A stretch of 64,000 nucleotides of DNA from Acidiphilium sp. 37-60-79. GTDB taxonomy: Bacteria; Pseudomonadota; Alphaproteobacteria; Acetobacterales; Acetobacteraceae. Positions within the stretch are counted from its first letter, which is position 1; every line of letters starts with the position of its first letter. The notes beneath the pieces are model-generated. The model made no database searches, was not told the DNA's origin, and worked only from the letters and a program-made list of their open reading frames with translations. Positions 50,979 to 61,151 of this stretch are shown piece by piece. A program made the translations under genes and the position numbers. The stretch spans positions 55,686 through 119,685 of the forward strand of contig NCBV01000003.1 of assembly GCA_002279355.1 (NCBI GenBank). The letters are read 5' to 3'.

Positions 50979-51967
50979 CAATGTTGCTCCGCCATCTGTG
51001 TCAGCGCCGCCCGTGCCGCCAGCAAATGATCAGCCCGCGCCAACCAAGGCTGCATAACCCGCTCCGCCGGCGCGGGCAGGGTTTTCACCGCCGCAACCGC
51101 CCCGGTCAAATCCCCCAGCGCCAAATCGCGGCGCGCCATCGCGATGGTGCCATCAGCCCGGCTACCAATCAGCACCTGATCGCCCCGACGGAGCGAAATC
51201 AAATCCACCACATGAGCGCGCAGCCGCGCCCACAATCCTGTAACACCGCTATTGGTCATGCCCGCCTGCTGCGCCGCATGCGGGGCAAGCGCCAAAAATT
51301 CAGCGCGCAATCCCGCCTCGGTGGGCGGAGCAACGCTGGCATAACGCACCAAAGCCTCGGGCGCGTTCGGAATGGTGCCGAGCGGCTGGCCCGATTGCAG
51401 CGCCATCGACGCGGTCGCCAGCACCGCCATGGTCTGCGCCTGCGCGGCCAAATGCGGCAGGCTCGCGGCGCTCGCTTGCAGGCGCACCATGTCGGCATGA
51501 TCGGCAATCACCGTCGCGGAAAGCTGGGCAATTTGCGCTTGCATCGCGGTAATTTTCGCCGCGTCCGGATTGGTTGGCACGGCACTCGCCGCTCCAGTTT
51601 CATTCGCGCTGGCCGATGGAGGCGGTGCCGGTTGGGGGGTCGCCGATGTTGCGGTCGCCGATCCGGTGCTCGTCGCGGGCGCAGGCGCCACGCGCGGTGG
51701 CGCGGATGACGCAACTGCCGGACGGGGTTGTGCAACCTGCACGGGCGTCGGCGCCGGCGCGGGTGCTGCGGCGGTCATTGGTGCCGACGGCCTATGGAGC
51801 AACCCTCTGATTTTATACGCAATCGACCCGCCCGCCCCAATAATCACCACCAGGGCCAGGAGAAGCAACAACCCGCGCCCACGGCGCTTGGGTTTAGCCG
51901 GGGGCGCCGCGCTGGCTTGATCGGCAGAGGACATCGCATTGGGGATAGCAGAATTAGTATCGGTCAT
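50978..51967 (-). CDS. HemX/mitofilin-like membrane protein
   Basis: The product is 329 aa. It has one helix (GLLLLLALVVIIGAGGSIAY), a long Pro/Ala/Thr-rich linker (about residues 60-125), and a C-terminal helical domain typical of mitofilin/HemX. Mitofilin relatives shape membranes, and in bacteria lie beside hem genes. The ATG overlaps the hemD end as ATGA. The linker is low-complexity, so its length could vary. Confidence 0.8.
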   Translation of the reverse strand: MTDTNSAIPNAMSSADQASAAPPAKPKRRGRGLLLLLALVVIIGAGGSIAYKIRGLLHRPSAPMTAAAPAPAPTPVQVAQPRPAVASSAPPRVAPAPATSTGSATATSATPQPAPPPSASANETGAASAVPTNPDAAKITAMQAQIAQLSATVIADHADMVRLQASAASLPHLAAQAQTMAVLATASMALQSGQPLGTIPNAPEALVRYASVAPPTEAGLRAEFLALAPHAAQQAGMTNSGVTGLWARLRAHVVDLISLRRGDQVLIGSRADGTIAMARRDLALGDLTGAVAAVKTLPAPAERVMQPWLARADHLLAARAALTQMAEQH

Positions 51968-52677
51968 GACAAAAGCGCTAGCATATGTTTCTGGTCCGGC
52001 GCCATGGCGATTCGCACCCCGCGCAACGACAACGCCGCCAGCGGTGCGGCGGCGGCGGCACTGATCGCAATGGCCATGACGCGCCGCAAGCCAGGCTCCA
52101 CCCCCGCCCCCTGCACCAAGGCAACGAACCGTCGGGCGCTTGCTGGCGAAAAAATCAGCACAAAATCAACTTCATCCGCTTCCAGCGCGGCGATGGCCGC
52201 GATCGCCAACGTCTCGGCGGGCACGGTCCGATAGGCAACCCGGCGGCTGACCCGCAATCCCGCGGCACGCAAATCGCTCGCCAAATCAAGGCCGTTACCA
52301 ACGCCGCTCGCCAGCAGCACCGCCGCCCCCGGCGGCAGCCGATCCGCCATCAGCCGCGCCAAATCCCGCGCCGTGCCGCCCGCACTTTCCACCCAGCGAA
52401 ACCCAGCCTCAAATGCCCGCCGCGCACTCGCATCGCCCACCGCATAGAGCGGCAATGCCCGTAACGCCGACGGCAGTCCGGCCAGCGCCTGACCGCTGGT
52501 GATCGCAATCGCAGCCACATGACGCGGCGCGGCGATAATCATCGGCTCAATGCGCAACACCGGCGCCAAGACCGGCACATGCCCCAGTGCCCGCAACGCC
52601 GCGGCCGTTTCGCCAGCCCCCGGCTCCGGCCGGGTCACCAGCACCGTCGCACTCCACCCGCTCTGCCTCGCGGCCAT
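51964..52677 (-). CDS. hemD: Uroporphyrinogen-III synthase
   Basis: The product is 237 aa. The typical start VLVTRPEPGAGETAAALRAL and the late FSPASARRFVALVQGAG and AISAAAAAPLAALSLRGVRI are seen. It closes and inverts ring D of hydroxymethylbilane. The protein family is divergent, so identity leans on the hemC-hemD order. It starts 12 bases after hemC and overlaps the HemX-like gene. Confidence 0.9.
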   Translation of the reverse strand: MAARQSGWSATVLVTRPEPGAGETAAALRALGHVPVLAPVLRIEPMIIAAPRHVAAIAITSGQALAGLPSALRALPLYAVGDASARRAFEAGFRWVESAGGTARDLARLMADRLPPGAAVLLASGVGNGLDLASDLRAAGLRVSRRVAYRTVPAETLAIAAIAALEADEVDFVLIFSPASARRFVALVQGAGVEPGLRRVMAIAISAAAAAPLAALSLRGVRIAMAPDQKHMLALLS

Positions 52678-52689
52678 CGGGCGATGCCC

Positions 52690-53691
52690 TCAATCGAGAA
52701 AAATATCGGCCGGCGACTCGCGGCGCAATTCCGCCCCCAGCGCGGCGCCAAGGCGCGCCGCATCGCTCGCAGGCCCGGCAAGGCTGCGGCGGAGCAGAAA
52801 ACTGCCATCGCCCCGTGCGGCGAGGCCGGTGAGCCGCAAATGATCGCCCGCATCCAACTGCGCATAGGCGCCAATCGGCGTCCGGCACGATCCATCAAGG
52901 GCGGCGAGCAGGCTGCGCTCAGCGGTCGCAACCACACGCGCGCCCCGATCCTCAATACTGGCCAGAAGCGCAAGCAAATCCGTATCATCGGCCCGCGCCG
53001 TCACGCCAACAATGCCCTGCCCGGCTGCGGGAAGCATCTGCTCCGGATCAAGCACCAGGCTGACCTCATCGGCAAAACCAAGCCGCCTCACCCCGGCCAA
53101 CGCCAGCAACGTCGCATCGATGCCGCCCGCCTTGACCCGGTCAAGCCGGGTGCGCACATTGCCGCGCAGCAGCGTCACCGCCAAATCAGGCCGCGCATGC
53201 AGCAATTGCGCCTGCCGACGCAGCGATGCGGTGCCAATCTGCGCCCCCTGCGGCAGCACGGTGCGAAAATCCGCCGCCCCAGCATCAATGCCAGGGCGCA
53301 CGATCAACGCATCCCGCGCATCCTCCCGCGCCATGGTGCAGGCGAGAATAATTTGCTCCGGAAAGCTGGTTTCCAAATCCTTGAGGCTATGCACCGCGCA
53401 ATCGATCCGCTGATCGAGCAGCGCCTCGTGGATTTCCTTGGCGAACATGCCCTTGCCGCCAATCTCGGCCAAGCGCCGATCTTGGATTTGGTCGCCGGTG
53501 ACCGCGATGATCTCAATGTCGAAATCATCGGGGGCAAAACCAAAATGCGGCCCGGCTTGCTGCAATCGTGCCTGCACGGTCCGCAAAAATGTCTCGGTTT
53601 GCCAGCGCGCCAGCGGCGAGCCGCGGGTGCCGATGCGCACGCGGCGGCGGCTGGTGGCGGTGATGTGATGCGCGACGGTTTCCTGACCCAT
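52690..53691 (-). CDS. hemC: Hydroxymethylbilane synthase
   Basis: The product is 333 aa. It has RIGTRGSPLARWQTETFL, GGKGMFAKEIHEALLD and the dipyrromethane cysteine in LDGSCRTPIGAYA. It polymerises four porphobilinogens. ATG 53691 is used; a TTG two codons earlier is also in frame. The gene is divergent from tsaD with only 23 bases between starts. Confidence 0.96.
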   Translation of the reverse strand: MGQETVAHHITATSRRRVRIGTRGSPLARWQTETFLRTVQARLQQAGPHFGFAPDDFDIEIIAVTGDQIQDRRLAEIGGKGMFAKEIHEALLDQRIDCAVHSLKDLETSFPEQIILACTMAREDARDALIVRPGIDAGAADFRTVLPQGAQIGTASLRRQAQLLHARPDLAVTLLRGNVRTRLDRVKAGGIDATLLALAGVRRLGFADEVSLVLDPEQMLPAAGQGIVGVTARADDTDLLALLASIEDRGARVVATAERSLLAALDGSCRTPIGAYAQLDAGDHLRLTGLAARGDGSFLLRRSLAGPASDAARLGAALGAELRRESPADIFLD

Positions 53692-53714
53692 GGGCAAAGA
53701 CTAATGTGCTCTTT

Positions 53715-54809
53715 ATGGAAAAGAAAGCTGCCCCCGGCATCGCGGCCCCGATCTTGGCCCCGATCTTGGCGATTGAATCATCCTGCGATGAAACCGCCTG
53801 CGCTATTCTGGACGCAGACGGCACCGTCCGCGCCGATCTGGTGGCGAGCCAAATTGCCGAACATGCCCGGTTTGGCGGCGTGGTGCCTGAAATCGCCGCA
53901 CGCGCGCATCTCGCGGTGCTGCCCGACATGGTGGCGCAGGCCCTCGATCAGGCCGGGCTGACCCCGCGTGATCTTGGCGCGGTCGCGGCAACCACCGGGC
54001 CCGGGTTGATCGGCGGGCTCATCGTGGGCAGCAATTTCGCCAAGGCGATGGCGCTGGCGGCGGGAAAACCATTTTACGCCATCAACCATCTCGAAGCCCA
54101 TGCCTTGACTGCGCGCCTGCCCGGCATCGCCCCCAGCCAGCCGGAATTTCCCTATCTCTGCCTGCTGGTCTCGGGCGGTCATACCTTGCTGCTCGCGGTG
54201 GACGGGGTCGGGCGCTACCGGCGCCTCGGCACCACCATTGATGATGCCGCCGGCGAGGCGTTCGACAAGGTGGCGAAGCTGCTCGGCCTCGCCTACCCGG
54301 GCGGTCCGGCCCTGGAACGCCTCGCGATCGAGGGTAATCCCACCGCCCTGGCCCTACCCCGCCCGATGCGCGGGCGCGACGGCTGCGATTTCTCGTTCTC
54401 CGGCCTAAAAACCGCCGTCGCGCAAAAATTATTCCAAATATCCGGCGCGCTCGCGACCAACGAGGCGTTACCGCGCCAAATCGCCGCCGATTGTGCCGCC
54501 TCCTTCCAGGCCGCGATGGTTGATATTTTTGCCGACCGGCTCGAGCACGCACTGCGCCAAACCAGCGTGGCCCATGTTATCGTCGCGGGCGGCGTGGCCG
54601 CCAACCAGGCCATCCGCGCAGCGCTCGGCGATGTCGCCGCGGCCCATGGCGCACAATCGATCGCCCCGCCGCTACGGCTCTGCACCGACAATGCCGTAAT
54701 GGTCGCCTGGGCCGCGCAGGAGCGGCGCCGCGCGCAGCTCGGCCCGGATCCACTCGATGCACCCTGCCGGCCGCGCTGGCCGCTGACCAGCATCGACAAA
54801 GCGCACTGA
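53715..54809 (+). CDS. tsaD: tRNA N6-adenosine threonylcarbamoyltransferase
   Basis: The product is 364 aa from ATG 53715 (MEKKAAPGIAAPILAPILAI). The metal-site HxxxH motif is NHLEAHALTARL and GGVAANQAIRAAL lies late. Together with TsaB and TsaE it makes t6A37 on tRNAs. The N-terminus has a short duplication (APILAPIL, from a 12-base direct repeat). The usual partner gpsA is absent. A 156-base stretch after its end has an open frame without a start codon and no recognised gene. Confidence 0.94.
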   Translation: MEKKAAPGIAAPILAPILAIESSCDETACAILDADGTVRADLVASQIAEHARFGGVVPEIAARAHLAVLPDMVAQALDQAGLTPRDLGAVAATTGPGLIGGLIVGSNFAKAMALAAGKPFYAINHLEAHALTARLPGIAPSQPEFPYLCLLVSGGHTLLLAVDGVGRYRRLGTTIDDAAGEAFDKVAKLLGLAYPGGPALERLAIEGNPTALALPRPMRGRDGCDFSFSGLKTAVAQKLFQISGALATNEALPRQIAADCAASFQAAMVDIFADRLEHALRQTSVAHVIVAGGVAANQAIRAALGDVAAAHGAQSIAPPLRLCTDNAVMVAWAAQERRRAQLGPDPLDAPCRPRWPLTSIDKAH

Positions 54810-54965
54810 CGATATCATCATCACCGATCCCGCCATCGAGCGCGCTGAGCGGGTGGATTTCGATTTATCATTGCGGCTGAGCGGCAATCTGTGCGACGCT
54901 GATCACTAAGCTGCCAACTCAGGCATGCTGCGGGTCAAGCGTTATTGCGCCGATGAGGGTATGTC

Positions 54966-57476
54966 ATGGATGATGGACGAGAGACGGTTCGAACCGGTGC
55001 CGCCGAACCGGGGCCGATTGGCGCGCAACCACCCAAACTGCCGCCGATCCGCGACGCGGCGGCCTGGAGCGAGATCATTCTCTCAAAGCTGGTCTATGGC
55101 GTTGGGAAAAATATCTATGCCGCCACTGAGCGTGATTGGTTCGTTGCCCTCGCGCTGGCCCTGCGCGATCGGGTGGTTGAGCGGTGGATCCAAACCAGTA
55201 ATGCGGTCTATAGCGGCGGTCATAAGCGGGTCTATTATTTATCACTCGAATTTCTCATCGGCCGCCTGCTGTTCGATACCTTAACCAATCTGGGGCTGAC
55301 CGAAATAACCCGCGCCGCGTTCCAACGCCTCGGGGTCGATTTAGATGCGGTGCGCACCGCCGAGCCGGATGCCGCCTTGGGCAATGGCGGGCTCGGTCGG
55401 CTCGCAGCGTGTTTCATGGAGAGCATGGCGAGCCTCGGGATTCCAGGATATGGCTATGGCATCCGCTATGATAACGGGTTATTCCAACAAACTATCCGCG
55501 ATGGCCGCCAACTTGAGTTCCCTGAAGATTGGCTGTCCTTTGGCAATCCGTGGGAGTTTGAGCGCCCTGAGCTAGCGTTCGATATCGGCTTTGGCGGACA
55601 TGTCGAAGCGATCACCAATGAAGATGGCGAAACCACCCATCACTGGCACCCGGCCGAAAAACTGCAAGCCGTCGCTTATGACACGCCCGTGGTTGGGTGG
55701 CGTGGACACCATGTAAATGCGCTACGGCTATGGTCGGCGCGGGCGATCGACCCGATCCATCTGGAAAGCTTTAATGCAGGTGATTATCACGGCGCGTTAG
55801 CCGCGGATGTGCGCGCGCAATCAATCTCGCGCGTGCTCTATCCGAGCGACGCCACGCCCGCCGGGCAGGAATTGCGGCTGCGCCAGGAGTATTTTTTTGC
55901 CTCCGCCTCGCTGCAGGATTTGCTGCGTCGGCATCAGCGCCAATATGATAATTTCCAGAACCTGCCGCAAAAGGTTGCGATCCAACTCAACGATACCCAC
56001 CCCGCGATCGCGATTCCGGAAATGATGCGCCTATTGCTCGACAACCATGATTTGCTCTGGGACGAGGCATGGGAAATCACCCGAGCCGTCTTCTCTTATA
56101 CCAATCACACGCTCCTACCCGAAGCGTTGGAGACTTGGCCAGTGCCACTGTTAGAGCGGCTCTTACCCCGGCACATGCAAATCATCTATATGATCAACGC
56201 GGAACATTTGGAGAGCGCGCGCGCCGAAGCGCACACAATCAATCTCGCCTCCGTATCGGTTATCGATGAAAGCCATGGGCGCCGCGTGCGCATGGGCACC
56301 CTCGCCTTCATCGGATCACGCCGGGTGAATGGCGTTTCGGCACTGCATAGCCGATTGATGCAGGAAACCGTATTCGCGGACCTGAACCGGATGTTCCCCG
56401 ACCGGATCACAAATGTTACCAACGGCATCACCTTCCGCCGATGGTTGTTCGAAGCCAATCCTGGCCTAACCCGGCTTCTGGTCGAAGCATTGGGTGAGCA
56501 TGTATGCGATGATCCTGCTGAATTGGAAGGCTTAGTGGCGCTCGCCGATGATACTGGCTTTCGCGATCGCCTTATCGCCTGTAGGCACGCGAACAAATTG
56601 GCCCTGGCGCGCTATGTGCGCGACACGCTGCGGATCAAGCTCGATCCTGCGGCGATCTTTGATGTGCATATCAAGCGGATTCATGAATATAAGCGCCAAT
56701 TGCTCAATATTCTGGAAACCATCGCCCTCTATCAATCGATCCGAGCCCACCCGACGGAAACCTACGCGCCCCGGGTCAAAATTTTCGCGGGCAAAGCCGC
56801 CGCGAGCTATCATCAGGCCAAATTGATTATCAAGCTGATCAACGATGTAGCGCGCACCATCAACGCCGACCCTACCGTGCGGGGCAAGTTGCGGGTGGTC
56901 TTTATGCCGAACTATAATGTTAGCTTGGCAGAAATTATCATCCCCGCCGCCGATGTATCGGAACAAATTTCCACCGCTGGCATGGAAGCCTCCGGCACCG
57001 GCAATATGAAACTCGCCTTGAATGGCGCACTAACCATTGGCACACTCGATGGCGCCAATGTCGAAATTCGTGACCGGGTCGGTGCGGAGAATATCGAAAT
57101 TTTTGGTTTGACAGCCGAAGAGATCGCCGATCACTGGCGCAATGGCTGGTCATCCGAAGCGGCAATCGCGGGGTCGCCTTCATTGACCGAAGTGTTAGAC
57201 GCCGTGGAATCAGGCGTATTCTCGCCCGATGAGCCGGACCGGTTTCGCCCAATCACCCAAGCTCTACGTCACGATGATCGGTTTTTCGTCACCGCCGATT
57301 TCGATGCCTATGCGGCAGCCCAACAGCGCATTTCCGAACGCTGGCACGACCCCGCCGCATGGTGGCGCGCCAGCGTCATCAATACCGCGAAAATGGGCTA
57401 TTTTGCCTCTGATCGCGCGATTGGCGAATATGCGGCACGGATTTGGCGGGCGCGGTCAATATCGGCGATTGATTGA
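54966..57476 (+). CDS. glgP: Glycogen phosphorylase
   Basis: The product is 836 aa. Motifs include KRVYYLSLEFLIGRLLFDTL, ALGNGGLGRLAACFMESMAS and the PLP lysine region SGTGNMKLALNGALTIGTLD. It releases glucose-1-phosphate from glycogen. GAGGG lies six bases before ATG 54966. The gene order glgP-glgC-glgA is an operon for both use and storage of glycogen. No branching enzyme is in this window. Confidence 0.96.
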   Translation: MDDGRETVRTGAAEPGPIGAQPPKLPPIRDAAAWSEIILSKLVYGVGKNIYAATERDWFVALALALRDRVVERWIQTSNAVYSGGHKRVYYLSLEFLIGRLLFDTLTNLGLTEITRAAFQRLGVDLDAVRTAEPDAALGNGGLGRLAACFMESMASLGIPGYGYGIRYDNGLFQQTIRDGRQLEFPEDWLSFGNPWEFERPELAFDIGFGGHVEAITNEDGETTHHWHPAEKLQAVAYDTPVVGWRGHHVNALRLWSARAIDPIHLESFNAGDYHGALAADVRAQSISRVLYPSDATPAGQELRLRQEYFFASASLQDLLRRHQRQYDNFQNLPQKVAIQLNDTHPAIAIPEMMRLLLDNHDLLWDEAWEITRAVFSYTNHTLLPEALETWPVPLLERLLPRHMQIIYMINAEHLESARAEAHTINLASVSVIDESHGRRVRMGTLAFIGSRRVNGVSALHSRLMQETVFADLNRMFPDRITNVTNGITFRRWLFEANPGLTRLLVEALGEHVCDDPAELEGLVALADDTGFRDRLIACRHANKLALARYVRDTLRIKLDPAAIFDVHIKRIHEYKRQLLNILETIALYQSIRAHPTETYAPRVKIFAGKAAASYHQAKLIIKLINDVARTINADPTVRGKLRVVFMPNYNVSLAEIIIPAADVSEQISTAGMEASGTGNMKLALNGALTIGTLDGANVEIRDRVGAENIEIFGLTAEEIADHWRNGWSSEAAIAGSPSLTEVLDAVESGVFSPDEPDRFRPITQALRHDDRFFVTADFDAYAAAQQRISERWHDPAAWWRASVINTAKMGYFASDRAIGEYAARIWRARSISAID

Positions 57477-57482
57477 TTGACC

Positions 57483-57554
57483 ATGGCACAGCAGCGCAAG
57501 GATGATGAAATTCTGGATATTACGGTTGAGGACAGCGTGTTGAACACTAAATAA
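57483..57554 (+). CDS. Possible 23-residue peptide in the glgP-glgC gap
   Basis: ATG 57483 opens [20 protein letters not shown] plus three residues and TAA 57552. The composition is charged and protein-like, but no ribosome site precedes it. It might be a leader or noise. Confidence 0.2.
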   Translation: MAQQRKDDEILDITVEDSVLNTK

Positions 57555-57595
57555 TCGAGTGCGTCGGCGATCTGCCGGTGCGGGAGGAGCGAAAC

Positions 57596-58891
57596 ATGGA
57601 TTTTGGCACAGCGACACCGGGATCAGCGCCAGCCGGATCGATCACCCCGCTATCACGGCGAACCATGGCCTATGTGCTGGCCGGCGGTCGGGGCTCGCGC
57701 CTGTTCGACTTGACCGACAAACGCGCAAAACCGGCGGTTTATTTCGGTGGTAAATGGCGAATTGTCGATTTTGCCCTGTCTAATGCGATCAATTCGGGAA
57801 TTCGGAATATCGGCGTTGCCACCCAATACAAAGCGCATAGCTTGATCCGCCATATGCAGTTGGGGTGGAATTTTCTGCGCCGCGAGCGTAAAGAAAGCTT
57901 TGATATTCTACCCGCGAGCCAGCGCGTTTCCGAAGAAAAATGGTATCTGGGCACGGCGGACGCTGTGTTTCAAAATATTGAAATCATCGAGAGCATCAAT
58001 CCCGATTATATGCTGATCCTGGCGGGGGATCATGTTTATAAAATGGACTATGAGTTGTTGTTGCAACAACATGTCAGTGCGCAAGCGGATGTTACGATTG
58101 CCTGCGTGGATGTGCCGATTGCCGAAGCGACCGCTTTTGGTGTGATGCATGTCGATAAATCCGGGCGCGTTCTGGAGTTTCTTGAAAAACCCGCGAACCC
58201 GCCCGCCATGCCTGGGCGCACCGATGTCGCACTCGCCAGCATGGGTGTTTATGTGTTCAATACCAAATTCTTGATCGAGGAATTGCGACGAGATGCAGCG
58301 CGCACCAACTCCAATCATGATTTCGGCCAGGACATCATTCCAGCGTTAGTGCTCGAAGGGCGCGCCTTCGCCCATCATTTCGGACAATCGTGCGTACGCT
58401 CCAGTGGCGAGCGGCATCCTTATTGGCGCGATGTCGGCACCATCGATGCCTATTGGGAGGCGAATATCGACTTGACCGATTTCGAGCCCGCTCTTGATAT
58501 TTATGACCGGAATTGGCCGATTTGGACCCATACCGAAGGCACACCTCCGGCGAAATTTATCCATGATCAGGAAGGTCGGCGGGGCCAAGCAATTTCCTCG
58601 CTCATTTGCGGCGGCTGCATCGTTTCCGGCGCGACATTGCGGCGCTCGCTGTTATTTACCGGCGTAAAAGTCAATTCGTTTTCGCAAGTATCCGGTGCCG
58701 TTGTATTGCCTGAGGTGGATATCGGGCGCCATGCACGACTAACGAACGTGGTGATCGATCGCGGCGTGCATATCCCACCGGGGTTAGTGGTCGGCGAAGA
58801 TCCAACCGATGACGCACGACGATTCCGCCGCACGCCACACGGCATCACCCTGATCACCCAAGCGATGATTGATCGATTACATAATGGCTAA
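57596..58891 (+). CDS. glgC: Glucose-1-phosphate adenylyltransferase
   Basis: The product is 431 aa. The nucleotide-sugar motif is [20 protein letters not shown], with the allosteric region and [15 protein letters not shown] later, then a left-handed beta-helix. It makes ADP-glucose for glycogen. ATG 57596 is preferred because GGGAGGAG lies just before it; GTG 57578 is an alternative. It overlaps glgA by eight bases. Confidence 0.96.
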   Translation: MDFGTATPGSAPAGSITPLSRRTMAYVLAGGRGSRLFDLTDKRAKPAVYFGGKWRIVDFALSNAINSGIRNIGVATQYKAHSLIRHMQLGWNFLRRERKESFDILPASQRVSEEKWYLGTADAVFQNIEIIESINPDYMLILAGDHVYKMDYELLLQQHVSAQADVTIACVDVPIAEATAFGVMHVDKSGRVLEFLEKPANPPAMPGRTDVALASMGVYVFNTKFLIEELRRDAARTNSNHDFGQDIIPALVLEGRAFAHHFGQSCVRSSGERHPYWRDVGTIDAYWEANIDLTDFEPALDIYDRNWPIWTHTEGTPPAKFIHDQEGRRGQAISSLICGGCIVSGATLRRSLLFTGVKVNSFSQVSGAVVLPEVDIGRHARLTNVVIDRGVHIPPGLVVGEDPTDDARRFRRTPHGITLITQAMIDRLHNG

Positions 58892-60347
58892 ACCGCGTAC
58901 AAAGCCGATGAAAATTCTGATGGTTGGTTCAGAAATTTTCCCGCTGATCAAAACTGGTGGCCTCGCCGATGTGATGGGAGCGCTGCCCGCCGCATTGACT
59001 GCGATTGGCCTTAAAGTCACAACTCTGATCCCCGGCTATCCAGCCGTATTGGCCGCTTTACCGAGCAGTGATGTTGTCCATCGCTACGCTAATTTATTTG
59101 CCGGCGATGCCACATTGCGCGCCGGGCGCGCCGAAGGGCTTGATCTGCTGGTATTGGATGCGCCGCATCTGTTTGCGCGGCCGGGTAATCCCTATCTCGA
59201 TCCAGTCGGCAAAGATTGGCACGATAACGCACAACGATTCGCAGCCCTCGCCCGCGTCGCGGCAGATCTCGGTTTAGGGTTGGTGCCATCACTCACACCC
59301 GATATTGTCCATGCGCATGACTGGCAGACAGGGTTGGTGCCGGTGTATTTGCGCTACGCCAACAAGCCTGCGCCGCCTGTGGTGATGACGGTGCATAATT
59401 TGGCCTATCAAGGGCAATTTCCGGCCTATTTGTTGGGTGCGCTGGGCTTGCCTTCCGACTCATTTTCGTTAGCGGGAGTGGAGCATTATGGCGCGATCGG
59501 GTTTCTGAAGGCTGGCTTGCAACATGCCGATGCCATCACCACGGTCTCGCCAAGTTATGCCGCCGAAATTGCCACCCCCGAAGGCGGGATGGGGTTGGAT
59601 GGGCTGTTTCGTGCGCGGGCGGATCGGGTATTTGGGATACTCAACGGCCTCGACACTGATATTTGGGATCCCGCGACTGATAACGCTTTGGCAGCGCATT
59701 TCGATGCCAACCGCTTGGCCTTGCGGGCAGCGAATAAATCGATGCTCGCCCGCGCCACCGGCCTCGCGGAGCGGCCCGACGCCCTGCTGCTCGGGCTCAT
59801 TTCGCGCTTTACTTGGCAGAAAGGCATTGATTTGGTCTTGGCGGCGATCGACACGATCATCAGCGTCAATGGCCAGTTGGTGGTGCTGGGCACTGGCGAG
59901 GCCGCGTTAGAGAGTGCTTTGCGCGATGCTTCGGCGGCCTATCCTGGATCGGTCAAGGCGATTATCGGGTTTGATGAAGGCCTCGCCCATTTGATCCAAG
60001 GCGGAGCGGATGCGTTGTTGGTGCCCTCGCGCTTTGAGCCGTGCGGCCTGACCCAACTCGCCGCGCAGCGTTACGGGGCGGTGCCGATTGTAACGCGGAT
60101 CGGCGGTTTGGCTGATACCGTGATCGATGCCAATGATGCGGCCCTCAGCGCGCACGTTGCGACCGGCATTCAATTTCAACCGGCCAGCGAAGAGGGGTTA
60201 CGTCGCGCCCTGCTGCGGAGTGCTCGCTTATTTCAGGATAAGCCCGGCTGGCAATCCATGCAGCGCAACGCCATGCAGCTTGACGTGTCATGGGCCAATC
60301 CAGCGCGGCACTATGCCGCGCTGTACCGCTCCCTGCGCTCAGCCTAA
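58884..60347 (+). CDS. glgA: Glycogen synthase
   Basis: The product is 487 aa. GT5 motifs are [20 protein letters not shown] (ADP-glucose binding), [16 protein letters not shown] and [20 protein letters not shown]. It adds glucose to glycogen. ATG 58884 is inside the glgC end; a second ATG at 58908 ([12 protein letters not shown]) is close to the usual start and may be the real one. It ends in a 4-base convergent overlap with the next gene. Confidence 0.95.
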   Translation: MAKPRTKPMKILMVGSEIFPLIKTGGLADVMGALPAALTAIGLKVTTLIPGYPAVLAALPSSDVVHRYANLFAGDATLRAGRAEGLDLLVLDAPHLFARPGNPYLDPVGKDWHDNAQRFAALARVAADLGLGLVPSLTPDIVHAHDWQTGLVPVYLRYANKPAPPVVMTVHNLAYQGQFPAYLLGALGLPSDSFSLAGVEHYGAIGFLKAGLQHADAITTVSPSYAAEIATPEGGMGLDGLFRARADRVFGILNGLDTDIWDPATDNALAAHFDANRLALRAANKSMLARATGLAERPDALLLGLISRFTWQKGIDLVLAAIDTIISVNGQLVVLGTGEAALESALRDASAAYPGSVKAIIGFDEGLAHLIQGGADALLVPSRFEPCGLTQLAAQRYGAVPIVTRIGGLADTVIDANDAALSAHVATGIQFQPASEEGLRRALLRSARLFQDKPGWQSMQRNAMQLDVSWANPARHYAALYRSLRSA

Positions 60348-60673
60348 CGGACGGTGACCGGCCACGTCATGATTGCTCCGGCGGGCACCAAGGCGCGCAG
60401 GCTTGTCATTGCGGCCTCCGCCTGATCAGGGGCGGCGCAGAACTCAACTAAGAGCGGCAGATCGATATCAAAATGGAGAATGTCGGCGGCATGGATCACA
60501 TGGCCGCCATTGAGTCCGGCCACGCCACGCATGACCGAGACGCTGCCTAGTCCAGGCAAATCGCGGAGCGCGTTCAGCACCGCATCCATCAAGGCACGGC
60601 GCTTGCCGTGATCGGCGTGATGCAAATCAATCCGCACCATCAGGGCGCCTTGGCTCTTTGTTGCGTCGCTCAT
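60344..60673 (-). CDS. DUF190 family protein
   Basis: The product is 109 aa. It shows MVRIDLHHADHGKRRALMDA, GSVSVMRGVAGLNGGHVIHA and FDIDLPLLVEFC, fitting DUF190, which is often linked to CrcB. It is the next gene after crcB, 1 base from the stop. The function is unknown; a helper role in fluoride handling is only inferred from linkage. Confidence 0.88.
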   Translation of the reverse strand: MSDATKSQGALMVRIDLHHADHGKRRALMDAVLNALRDLPGLGSVSVMRGVAGLNGGHVIHAADILHFDIDLPLLVEFCAAPDQAEAAMTSLRALVPAGAIMTWPVTVR

Positions 60674-60674
60674 G

Positions 60675-61049
60675 TCACAAGCTCCTTGCTAAGGCGGCAC
60701 CGGCCAGAACCGCGATCAGCCCTAGCCCGACCGAGGTGAGGAGATATAGGCCGGCGCGGAGCAATTGGCCATTCTCAATCAGCAATAAGGTTTCCAGCTC
60801 GAAGGTTGAGAAAGTCGTATAGCCGCCGAGAAAGCCGGTTAAAATGCCGATGCGCACGGCGGGGCCGATGGAGAATCGTTCCAGCGATGCGAAGAACAGC
60901 AGGCCGATCAGAAATGAGCCCAAGACGTTGATGCTCAGCACCGCGACTGGAAAGGCCCGGCCGGCGAGATGCTGCACCAGAATGGTTTGACCATAGCGTG
61001 CCCAGCAGCCCAACGTGCCGAATATCGCGATTGCCACTAAGGTGCGCAT
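60675..61049 (-). CDS. crcB: CrcB/FluC fluoride channel
   Basis: The product is 124 aa with four membrane helices. GFLGGYTTFSTFELETLLLI is the family signature, and NVLGSFLIGLLF lies before it. The dimer exports fluoride. AGGAGG is 5 bases before the ATG. I looked for a fluoride riboswitch in the leader and did not find a convincing one. Confidence 0.95.
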   Translation of the reverse strand: MRTLVAIAIFGTLGCWARYGQTILVQHLAGRAFPVAVLSINVLGSFLIGLLFFASLERFSIGPAVRIGILTGFLGGYTTFSTFELETLLLIENGQLLRAGLYLLTSVGLGLIAVLAGAALARSL

Positions 61050-61151
61050 GGGTCCTCCTGTATCAGAGCGCTTTGTGGTTTTTCACGGCGGAGGCAGCCT
61101 CGTCAACCCGAGCGCGATTGCCAGATGGGTTGGCGCATGATTCAAGCGGGC

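Noticed and set aside
52519..53961. 480-codon rightward frame over hemD and hemC
   Set aside because: It is antisense to two clear hem genes and has an Arg/His/Gln-rich composition typical of a shadow frame in GC-rich DNA.
61050..61151. Possible fluoride riboswitch before crcB
   Set aside because: The leader contains TGATA and a G/C hairpin but does not match the crcB motif (pseudoknot GATGG...CCTCC and AACCGC, CTGATGACTCC order). No convincing fold was seen.
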